Assembly: GCA_003550325.1 (NCBI GenBank)
Contig: QKWP01000008.1
Location: 282,909 to 346,908, forward strand
DNA: 64,000 bases
Direction of reading: 5' to 3'
Origin: Gigaspora rosea
Lineage: Eukaryota > Glomeromycota > Glomeromycetes > Diversisporales > Gigasporaceae
The notes under the pieces are model-generated. The model was not told the DNA's origin. It ran no database searches and worked only from the letters and a program-made list of their open reading frames with translations. Below are positions 55,500 to 64,000 of the stretch, piece by piece (positions within the stretch are counted from its first letter, which is position 1; each line of letters begins with the position of its first letter). The translations under genes and the position numbers were made by a program.

Positions 55500-56137
55500 A
55501 TTATACCTACAGAGAAGTGGCCTTACTTGATAACCATAATTCGTCATTTAAGTTTGAACTGATGCTTGTTGCTTATGAACTTCTTTTTGATAAATTAGCT
55601 AAACATTCCAAAGAATATTTAATTAAGACGGAAGCTCATTGGCTTCGTTTAAATTTTACTTGTATTTATTAAAAAAATAAAAAAATTTTCTTCAAGAAAA
55701 TGCACTTATTTCACTTATTCAACGAGATGATTTACAAATGGAAGAAATAAAAATTTGGAATCTTGTTATCGAATGGAGAATTGTTCAAAATCCTGGTTTA
55801 TTGTCCAATTCTCAAAAATGATCCAATAGGAAATTTTCTATCTTTAAAGACAACTTTACAAAATATTTTACTCCATATTCGTTAATTTCGGATGTCTAAT
55901 AATGATATTAACAATAATGTACAACCATACCGACAAATTCTAGAGAAAGATCTTTGGGATAACATACCGATAAAACTTATGTTACCAAGTCGACAAGTAG
56001 CTTTGATAATTTTTCCACTTTGTACAATTTTAACACCAAAATTATCGACTAGAAGGACTGAGCCAACCTCTTTGATTATCAATGAAGCACATGAAGCTGG
56101 GATTGCTTCATGGGTTGATAGAACGGATGATGCATAA
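55500..56137 (+). pseudogene. Captured fragment of a BTB/BACK gene
   Basis: Broken frames read LLVAYELLFDKLAKHSKEYL, then AHWLRLNF.CIY, then after a shift QENALISLIQRDDLQMEEIKIW, and finally PYRQILEKDLWD and TEPTSLIINEAHEAGIASW. This is the BACK region and following linker of the BTB-(TLDc) proteins abundant in Rhizophagus. The BTB and TLDc domains themselves are missing, about 30 residues in the middle are deleted, and several stops are present. No intron is apparent. Confidence 0.7.
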
Positions 56138-56700
56138 AAAGAAATATAAAATATATGGAATAACTCATGGAAAAGTTCAAAACTCTGAAATCGAACAATA
56201 TCTAATTGTTCTTAATTATTATTACAAAAGAAATATCAGCTGTGAAAAGTGTGAACTATGTAGGCGACCTAATACAAATCCAAAATAGTGTCAATCGTGT
56301 GATTCATCCAGAGAGTCAAGCAAATATCATCTGTCAAGTAAAAAACCTGAAATTGATAAATGTATTACAAATCTTCAACTTAAAGCTACAGCATATGAAA
56401 AAGTAATTGAATGGATTCCATATAAACAATTATCTAATATTAAAGAAATTGATAAAAGAGAATTTGGCACAGTATATTTAGCAATTTGGTTAGACGATAA
56501 ATGATCAATCGAGAAAATTGATAGAAACCATCAGCAATTTTTTTTAAAAAGAATTTGAACCCATATGAACTGTAGATTAGAGGGCATTGAACATGAAAAA
56601 GATGATTAACTCAAAATGAAAAAGATGAATATATGATGGTATTTCAAGATGCCAATAGAGGAAACCTTAACGAATTTTTAGTTCAAATTTCAGTGAACAC
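56138..56700 (+). pseudogene. Captured fragment of a TKL-type kinase gene
   Basis: Reads IYGITHGKV.., EQYLIVLNYYY, a cysteine cluster (CEKCELCRRPNT, CQSCDSS), then PEIDKCITNLQLKA, VIEWIPYKQLSNIKEIDKREFGTVYLAIW, the region leading into and including the kinase glycine loop. Traces of EYMMVFQDANRGNLNEFL follow. The G-loop region is followed by stops and the catalytic domain is absent. It directly follows the BTB/BACK fragment, so two host sequences were captured or joined. Confidence 0.7.
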
Positions 56701-56727
56701 AGATGGTAAAAAAAGGGGTACTCAGCA

Positions 56728-56936
56728 AATAAGTTGCGTCTATAGCCTGGTACTGGCGGGGCTAAATGCTAAATAGGTACTGCGCAAAAATAGAATTTTT
56801 TTTTATACTTCCAAGGTTAAGGTGCTCTGCCTGTAAGTCGTCAAATGCGCAAAAAGAAGGGTGCCAACCCGTAAGTCGCGTCTATAGCCTGGTACTGGCG
56901 GGGCTGAATACTAAATAGGTACTGCGCAGAAATGGA
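56728..56936. repeat. Direct duplication of a 60-bp GC-richer block
   Basis: GCGTCTATAGCCTGGTACTG...CTAAATAGGTACTGCGC occurs at 56728-56787 and 56877-56936, about 149 bp apart, inside the retroelement. Confidence 0.8.
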
Positions 56937-57164
56937 CCTTGATCGTATATAATGATGAAATTAGTTTCGAAGTTCAAGGGATTAATCACGAGAAGCTATA
57001 CCTCGGCGTGGTTCAGTGATATGAGTGAAGGTAATAGACACCGTTCACCTTTCATTGAATGTACCAAGTGGGTAAAAGAATTTCTGTACGCCAGTCAATA
57101 TAAATAATAATTCACTAATGCTTGAAAGTTTATGCGTGGAACGCATAAAATAAGCGTGGGCGAA

Positions 57165-57665
57165 TGTCACGGGCTAAAAGGTGATCTTCAGAATTAGGCG
57201 CAGTAAACCTGTGATCAAAGAAGCAATCGATAGAAAAAGCAAGAAACCTAAAGAAAGAATCAAAAATTAATTAATTAAAAATAGTTAACGATATAAAACA
57301 TAGCCATCGTTATTATAATCATATAATACTTATCATCATAAGCCCCTTTAGTTATAGTGATTATAACGTGATTCGGGATCAATAATCCTACTGTAATCCT
57401 CCCGTGATGAAAGATCAATTTATCTCTAAACCCCTTTAATTCATTATCTAGTGAAAGTTATAAAAGCACTGTAGTTTCCTTTCTTGTAAACACATCCTAC
57501 AGGATTAAAACATTATTTACTCACTACTTTCCTCTAATAATTCATTATTAAATCTATTAATAAATTACCAAATCACCAACGTCACGCCTCTGGTGAGTTG
57601 CCTTATTACCTAAAATTTGGCTATTTTCATATCATCATAAAATAACCTACGATCCTGCCCATTAT
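57165..57665 (+). repeat. 3' LTR
   Basis: About 501 bp, highly similar to the 5' LTR (scattered substitutions and small indels). It ends CCTGCCCATTAT, with the terminal bases mutated relative to GTTACA. Confidence 0.9.
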
Positions 57666-57726
57666 ATTACATACCGATATTTATTTATTTTTGATACTTT
57701 CTTTTATAAGAGGAATGTAATGTTAA

Positions 57727-57965
57727 GGCCGTTTGAAGTTAATTTTTCGGTTAACATCACCCTTAGCTGAAGTCTCCCCCCTCCGCCGAAAAATGAACAG
57801 CCATCAAAACGCTGAATGACTCTCACGAGTTACCTGATTTACATCAACCAATAAAATTGCTTCATTTTTATATGTTCGTTTCATATGTTTGTTTCATTTT
57901 ACCCCCTTCCCCTCCCGTGAGTCCTGGAAAAGTAATGTTAACCAAAGAATCAACTTCGAACAGCC
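57727..57965. mobile_element. Harbinger-like MITE with TAA target duplication
   Basis: Ends GGCCGTTTGAAGTTAATTTT...GTTAACATCA and its complement (TAATGTTAACCAAAGAATCA...CAGCC). 239 bp, flanked by TAA on both sides (57724-57726, 57966-57968). Same family as 36077-36248, in opposite orientation. Confidence 0.85.
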
Positions 57966-57969
57966 TAAA

Positions 57970-58380
57970 TAGTAAAAGAGAAAAGTGAAGGAGTGGAGCA
58001 CTATTCCCATCATGTATCTTCGTCTGTTATCTCTAATAAAGAGAGTGTTTAATATGAAATCTGAGCGATAATAATAACATGATCATCATAAATTCGATCT
58101 ACGAATTAATAAAATTGATTATGGTGGTGAATCAAGAATACGGAAACAACCAGTTATTCTTATTCATAACCTCAGTTGTCATCTATTTACGTTTTTTAAA
58201 AATCACATTGTGCGAACTTTATATTTCCTATGAAAACTCGATACACGGAAATGCATGCATAAATGCGAAATTGTATGCGGGTAAGCACGGGTTTCAAAAT
58301 CAATGCATGAAAACTGCACAGAAACTGATCATCCAAAAAATTTAATACACGTTATCATACGAAAAATTGAAATTCGTGCA
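57970..58380. other. Spacer
   Basis: An 88-codon frame at 58079-58345 has no recognisable domain; not called. Confidence 0.4.
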
Positions 58381-58790
58381 CTATCGTGCATAATATTATA
58401 TCCATATATTGATGTGTATTAATCTTTATGATCACATGACTTCCATGCATTAACGTGCACAATCGTTAAGATTCTTAACGATCATAATTTTCGTCACTGC
58501 CGTGCACAATTGTTAAGATTCTTAATGATTATAATTTTCGTGCACTGACATGCACAATCGTTAAGATTCTTAACGATCATAATTTCAGTGCACTAATGTC
58601 ACAGCAATCACAATCGTTAAGATTCCTTAACGATCACAATTTTGTACACTGAAGTGCACAATCATAAGATTCTTAATGATCATAAGTTTCATGTGCTGAT
58701 GTGCACAATCGTTAAGATTCTTAATGATCATTCTTAACGATCATATCATTATTGTGCTTTGCAAAAATGTTTGATCTTTGCAGATTATAA
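58381..58790. repeat. About 60-bp tandem repeat with GTGCAC and TTAACGATCATAA
   Basis: Six or so diverged units: GTGCACAATCGTTAAGATTC, then TTAACGATCATAATTT and the next GTGCAC. It shares its core with the 24-bp satellite that follows. Confidence 0.75.
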
Positions 58791-58967
58791 TGTCATGTAA
58801 AATCACGAGAAATCAGCCAGATCTTGTGGATTTTTCGATTCTTTAAGAATTTTAAAGATTTTAGATAAAATATAGACGGCATTGATTGAAAATTATAATC
58901 AATAATAATTAAAATCTCAGAAATTTTTCTGCCATCATCACCGTGAAATCACAGGGTCACACTTTTT

Positions 58968-59545
58968 TTGCAAAGTGCTATAAGATTCTTAATGATCATA
59001 TCATTAAGATTCTTAACGATTGTTCTTAAAGATCATGTTATTAAGAATCTTAATGATCATATCTTTAAGATTCTTAACGATCATATTAAGAATCTTAACG
59101 ACCAAATCGTTAAGATTCTTAACATCATTCTTAATGATCATATCGTTAAGATTCTTAATGATCATATCGTTAAGATTCTTAATGATCATATCGTTAAGAT
59201 TCTTAATGATCATATCATTAAGAATCTTAATGATCATATCGTTAAGATTCTTAACGATTATATCGTTAAGAATCTTTACGATCACATCATTAAGATTCTT
59301 AACAATCATATCATTAAGAATCTTAACGACCATATTGTTAAGAATCTTAACGATCATATCGTTAAGAATCTTAACGATCATATCGTTAAGAATCTTAACG
59401 ATCATATCATTAAGATTCTTAACGATATGATCATTAAGAATCTTAACAATCATATCATTAAGATTCTTAACGATCATATCATTAAGATTCTTAAGGATCA
59501 TATTGTTAAGATTTTTAATGATCATATTGTTAAGATTCCTTAATA
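58968..59545. repeat. 24-bp palindromic satellite, about 23 copies
   Basis: The unit is GATCATATCGTTAAGATTCT plus TAAC or its inverted form; AAGATTCTTAA/TTAAGAATCTT and GATCATAT alternate in orientation. Because 24 is a multiple of three, long frames with the motif LNDHIVKI stay open on both strands (for example 58968-59543 plus and 59013-59525 minus); these are not genes. Looser copies continue to about 59690. Confidence 0.9.
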
Positions 59546-59559
59546 ATCACAATTTCTGT

Positions 59560-60640
59560 GCATTAACATGCACAATCGTTAATATTCTTAATGATAATTT
59601 TTATGATCATGCTGATGATCATTAAGATCCTTAATAATTATAATTCCGTGCATTAACGTGATCATTAAGATTCTTAATGACTATAATTTCCGTGCATTGA
59701 TGCGCACTTTTTTATTTTTTGTTTTTTTTTTGCATTTAACAATAATAACTTCCGTGCTTTGACGCGCACAAATTACATTTGATTTGTAAGTAAATAAATA
59801 TTTACTTATTTATTTTATTTTTTTTTTGTTTTCTTTTATTTTTATAATTCTTTTTTTTTACAACTCACTAACTTTCATATAATTTTTTTTAGTTATTGTC
59901 ATTGCTTTTGAAGTTATCAGTAGTTATCCTTTGGAGTTATCACTTTGCAAGTTGCTCTTTGGAATCATTATCATTTTGGTATATGTTTTTTCATCATTTT
60001 TGAGGTATTAAAGCTTTTTTTTCTTACTATTATTTTTTCTTCAATTTTTATTTACTTTCAGTATATTATTACATTTTAGTATCTCTCTTGAGTTACTGCC
60101 ATTAGAGTTGCCACAATTGGAGTTGTTATTATTGGAGTTATTGCTAGAGTAGACACTTCGATTTTTTTTTTTGAACCTTTCATTTTGATACTATTGCTTT
60201 ACTTTTCTTTTTTCGAAATTATTAGTTGCTAGGTTATTTTTAAAATATTTTTAGTAATTAAAAGTATTTTCTTCTTTGGCATGTAAATTATTAAATTAAA
60301 GTATTCATATTATAAATTTAATTAATAATAAAATAATAAAATTAATAAAATTTAGTTAATAAAATATAAAATTAAAATTAATAAAAATTACAAATTTAGT
60401 TAATAAAATTATAAAATTTAGTTAATAAAATAATACGTATAAATGTATATACGGATTAGTGATGCCGACTAAACGTTTTAACATTACTATGTTTTGGGTT
60501 TTATCACGTAGTAAAACTGATTTTAACTTATATCGTAGTTAAAATTGGTAAAATAAAAAAGATATAACTAGATATAACTGTAGTTAAAAATATTGATTAA
60601 AATTAAACTATTGCTATGATCAAATTACGTAAAATTAAAC
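59560..60640. other. AT-rich spacer; possible 5' end of the hAT element
   Basis: TAGTGATGCCGACTAAACGT near 60458 has the look of a hAT terminal repeat, but no matching right end is seen after the transposase relic. Otherwise T-rich and A-rich low complexity. Confidence 0.3.
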
Positions 60641-60840
60641 TATATACCATATTATAAATTAGAACATCAAAACAATTAATTTAACAATTCTTTGCCTATT
60701 TTCACGTAAAATCAAACTGCCGAATTATAAATTAAAACATCAAAACAATTAATTTAACAATTTTTTACTTATTTTCACGTAAAATCAAACTGCCGTATTA
60801 TAAATTAGAACATCAAAACAATTAATTTAACAATTCTTAA
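60640..60840. repeat. 73-bp tandem repeat upstream of the hAT transposase
   Basis: AACATCAAAACAATTAATTT recurs at 60663, 60736 and 60809, each followed by TTTTCACGTAAAATCAAACT (except the last). Likely subterminal repeats of the element. Confidence 0.8.
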
Positions 60841-60851
60841 CATATTTCATT

Positions 60852-63249
60852 ATGTCAAATAACATTGATGATAATTTGAGTGCTACCAGCGATTGTTCAA
60901 TTACTTCAGCTAATAAATCTAATTTTGGTGGTCGACCTCGTAAAGAAGTATGGGATACGTATAATATTGGTGAAAAAATTGGAAAATATTATTCCATCCA
61001 ATGCAAATATTGTCCTAAGCATTGGCAAAGAGGAATACCAACCGTAATGGAATCACATTTAGCCAATGATTGTCCTACTTGTCCAGAAGATATACAAAAA
61101 CACTGGCAAGATAAAATTAATAATCGAAACAATAATTATCAAAGAACTTTAAATACAAAAACCAAACTTCATAAATCAAAACATCCGGCTGATACAAATA
61201 ATTTAGAATTGATTTCTATAAATCATCAAAATTCACTTGATCGTGCTGTGTTAAAGGCTTGGGTTGGATGTGGTATATCTTTTGAAATAATTGATAACCC
61301 TTTTATGCGAGATTTACTTATGCAGCTTAATCCAGCATATCACCCACCTGGACGAACAACATTATCTGTTCGAATTCTTGATGAAGAAATAGTAAAAGTT
61401 AATAAGGAAATTTCTATGATTTTCGAAAATTTAACTTTAAGTAAGTCAAATAATTAAAAGATTTTAAAATATAAAGTATATTATTAATTTATTTTGTTAG
61501 CTTTAGACGGATGGTCTTCTCCTCAATCTTCATCAATCTATAATTATATTGTTACTACAGTTGATCGTAAAGAATAACTTATAGCACTAAAAGATTATTC
61601 TAATAAATCTACTACTGGTGAATTTTTAGCATCGGAAATAAATACAATTGTAACTTCAATTGGCTTTGATAAAATTGCAGCAATTGTAACAGATTCTGGA
61701 AGTAACTGTAGAGTTGCACGCAGAATTACAAATTATGATTATCCACATATTTTAGATATACGATGCATTGCATATTTGATTAATCTAATTGCAGAAGATT
61801 TCACTAAAATTGATCGTGTTAAATCATTTATAGAAACATGTGGAAATATAACAAGATTTTTTAATAAATCACACTTACCTAATCGGTTAATAGAGGATGG
61901 AATTCGTGCAATGAAAATTAAAGGTGGTGGATTACAAACTTATTCGAAAACAAGATGGTGCTCTTTATATAATACAACAGATTCACTATTACGATTACGA
62001 CCAGTATTTAATTGGGTAATTTATATTTTATTATAATTTTATATAATAATAGGAAATAGTATTAATTAAATTAATTAATTTTTTTTAGATTCAAATTAAT
62101 CATGAAAATTGTTTAACAAATCATTTTGTGAAAAATATGTTTTAATAATGATACTTTTTTTATAAATTTATCATATTAATCAGATTATACAACCAATCAA
62201 AATATGTGTTAATAAACTTGAAGCCCAAACCGCAACATTAGCAGACTGCTATATTAATATGTTAAAATTAGCTGCAGCGATTCATCAACTTCCAGAAATA
62301 AACCCATTTAAATCACAAATTATAAAAATTTATAATATACGATATGAAGAATTTAACCATGAGGCATATCTTTTAAGTTATTGTTTACATCCATTATATC
62401 GTGGTAAGTAAACTTGGATTTATGTAAATTATATATTTTAAACCTTTTATTACTACATAATAATATTATATAATTAAATTAGGATATGGTCTTAAAGATC
62501 AATCATTTCATTTAGCAAGTCTTACGGCTGGTAACTATTGGAAAGCTCTTGGATATGATGAAGCTGAGTGCATTGAATTGTTGATTGAATTTCGCAAATT
62601 TATTCGTAATGAAGAGCCTTACAAAGTAGAATTTAATACTCAAAGAGAATCTCCACTTACATGGTGGTTAACATATAATATAAACTATCATACATACTTA
62701 GAAGATTTGGCAATTAAAATGTTTTCGATTGTGCCATCTCAAACAGCATGTGAGCGAAATTTCTCCATTCTAAAATGGTTTTATGGTGATCGAAGAAACC
62801 GTCTTACAATTAAGCGTATTGAGTCTATGGCCAAATTACGAATGTATTGGGTTTCAGAAATCCGAAAAGAACTTGAACTATATGGAAAAGATTTAACGGA
62901 AGAAGAACTACGGGCATGTGCCAATATAGCAACAATTCCGGTTAACTTGTCTTCGGAAATTGATATATTAAATACAAATGACATCTTCAAAAGATGTAGA
63001 GTCTTATATTGTGAATCAAGATACCCCCTCTATTTTAGTAAATTCTAATATGCATGTGGTTTCTAAAACAAAACCTAAGATCGAAGACATAGCAGATCTT
63101 AATTTATCTTTTTTAATTTTAACAACATGGAGTTATATTGTAGAAGACCACAACCTAAGCCAACGTCAAGCAAAGGTTCTGGAAATATGGACTTTGAAGT
63201 TTCGAATCTTGTTGACGAGATCTTAGGACTTGAGAACGACAGTAATTAG
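60852..63249 (+). pseudogene. hAT-superfamily transposase relic (BED finger, RNase H core, dimerisation block)
   Basis: Exons inferred: 60852-61440, 61501-62015, about 62089-62120, 62184-62403 and 62483-63048, with GT-AG introns. Exon 1 begins at ATG and contains a BED-type zinc finger (CKYCPKHW...HLANDC). Exon 2 has the core motifs LDGWSSPQSSS and IVTDSGSN; the usual C.AH.IN reads CIAYLINLI. Exon 5 ends with the hAT dimerisation signature VPSQTACERNFS and RRNRLTIKRIESM. An in-frame TAA at about 61575 breaks exon 2, and the acidic C-terminal tail (EDIADLNLS, then VSNLVDEILGLEND to 63249) is reached only through frameshifts. Such proteins cut and paste elements with 8-bp target duplications; this copy is inactive. 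It might once have mobilised the hAT-type MITEs in this window, although its ends are not identified. Confidence 0.85.
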
Positions 63250-63340
63250 CTTTAAAATGCATTATACAATAAACGTTAAATAACGTTAAATACTGATAAT
63301 TAATAAATATGCTTATTGTAAATATACTCAAATAAGGGTG

Positions 63341-63955
63341 TGGCGCCTTAGAGAAGTGGTCAAGGTGTCACCCCCAAGCGGCAGGTTGACAGTTCGAATC
63401 CCACTGGCGACGTTTTGAAGTTAAATCTGCGTTCGGTGATTGTGGCTTATGAGCGGTTGGGCGCTAAACCTGTAACCTTGGTTCCACCATCTTGAATGGG
63501 AGCCTGCGGGCGCAATGATGTATGTGTTACATCGCAAATCCAGGGAACCGGAAAAAACCCACAAGAACCCGTTTGGCAAGACCCGAGTTAGGAGGTAGTG
63601 AAAATCGGTCCTACGGTATGCACCAGAGAAGGCGGATACTACGATCGGAACGAACCTAATAAGGGCAGGTAGCCTCGGTTACCAAATCCGGGCAATGGTA
63701 CATGTATGGGACATGGAATTTGTTCCGGTAGGCTCTTGTGCGAGGGTAAAGTAGCCCTTAGGTCGTCGATACCTAAAAGGGTTGTGGCCCACAATATCTG
63801 CATTAAATGTAGTGCGTCGGGTAGTAATAGGAGGACCATGAACCAGAGGGTTTAAATAGACAATTCCCGTAGTTGTGTTGTAGGTATGGCAGCTAGTGTA
63901 GAACCTTCGGGCGGACTACTTAAATTAGGCACCAAAAGTGCACGTGTGGCTAGTT
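63341..63955. other. GC-rich block with tRNA-like head, possible SINE or other retroelement
   Basis: Composition changes sharply from strongly AT-rich to roughly half G+C at 63341. The first 80 bases hold a B-box-like AGTTCGAATCCC (63390-63401) and an A-box-like TTAGAGAAGTGGTCAAGG, but the acceptor and anticodon stems do not fold well, so it is not called a tRNA. The remaining 500 bp has no long open frame (a 66-codon minus-strand frame only). The right boundary is near the window end. A tRNA-derived SINE or a retroelement leader is the best guess. Confidence 0.4.
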
Positions 63956-64000
63956 GTATCCTCATTCATGTAACAAATATTACGTCACTATAACTCATAA

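Larger units (their letters stand above)
54028..57665 (+). mobile_element. LTR retroelement with decayed gag and captured host gene fragments
   Basis: Two long terminal repeats of about 500 bp with TTAC on each outer side (54024-54027, 57667-57670 within one base). The interior (54531-57164) carries a Ty3/gypsy-like gag with a CCHC knuckle, but no protease, reverse transcriptase, RNase H or integrase. In their place are pieces of BTB/BACK and TKL-kinase genes. The element is therefore non-autonomous. Orientation is plus by gag. Confidence 0.85.

Noticed and set aside
59013..59543. Protein genes with LNDHIVKI repeats on both strands
   Set aside because: The frames are open only because the repeat length is a multiple of three.
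58968..59545. CRISPR array
   Set aside because: The repeats are contiguous 24-bp palindromic units without unique spacers, in a eukaryotic setting; this is a satellite.
63341..63420. tRNA gene
   Set aside because: A- and B-box-like words are present, but the acceptor, T and anticodon stems do not pair.

Overview
This looks like nuclear DNA of an arbuscular-mycorrhizal fungus of the Rhizophagus type. It is strongly AT-rich, with small GT-AG introns (about 60-130 bp, one of about 384 bp). It carries gene families that are expanded in that group: TKL-type protein kinases fused to leucine-rich (RNI-like) repeats or a TLDc domain, F-box/LRR proteins, a Sel1-repeat protein, and a MACPF-like gene. 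Transposon relics lie between them. The species is inferred from family content, not proven. There are no bacterial-style operons, CRISPR arrays or rRNA genes.

Layout: 0-7 kb has no convincing gene; it holds inverted-repeat elements, a hAT-type MITE with an 8-bp target duplication, and a pogo/mariner-type MITE. 7-13.4 kb carries a 4-exon kinase-LRR gene (minus) and a single-exon F-box-LRR gene (plus) built from the same 84-bp LRR unit, with a solo LTR between them. 14.5-19.2 kb is relic-rich. 19.3-22.2 kb has a second TKL kinase, damaged by an assembly artefact at a lone N, and a Sel1-repeat gene, both minus. 22-30 kb is gene-poor. A 46-bp minisatellite at 29.9-30.4 kb is the target of a complete 5,479-bp DNA transposon (30402-35880, 20-bp inverted ends, perfect 8-bp target duplication GTCCTTGT). 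Its long ORF carries three single-base frameshifts, a possible DDE-type core and a C-terminal RING-H2-like finger. 36-38.8 kb has Harbinger-like MITEs, one inserted into an F-box-LRR pseudogene.

40-42.8 kb holds a MACPF-like gene (minus, 4 exons, one frameshift). 44.3-48.6 kb holds a kinase-TLDc gene (4 exons) whose DFG segment has been expanded by an in-frame 69-bp tandem array and whose HRD motif reads HRN. At 50.1 kb a small gene with a TATA box encodes a signal peptide followed by dibasic (Kex2-type) sites, a candidate secreted peptide precursor. 51.4-54 kb holds two more MITEs with 8-bp duplications and a 240-base gap. 54.0-57.7 kb is an LTR retroelement with a decayed gag and, where pol should be, fragments of host BTB/BACK and TKL-kinase genes. 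58.4-59.7 kb is a palindromic 24-bp satellite. 60.9-63.2 kb is a hAT transposase relic, and the last 0.6 kb is a GC-rich block with a tRNA-like head.

Where the sequence allows a guess, the host genes are signalling or adaptor proteins (kinases, F-box, Sel1, TLDc) and do not form one pathway. The repeats account for most of the window. Five of the frameshifts sit in homopolymer runs and may be base-calling errors rather than decay.
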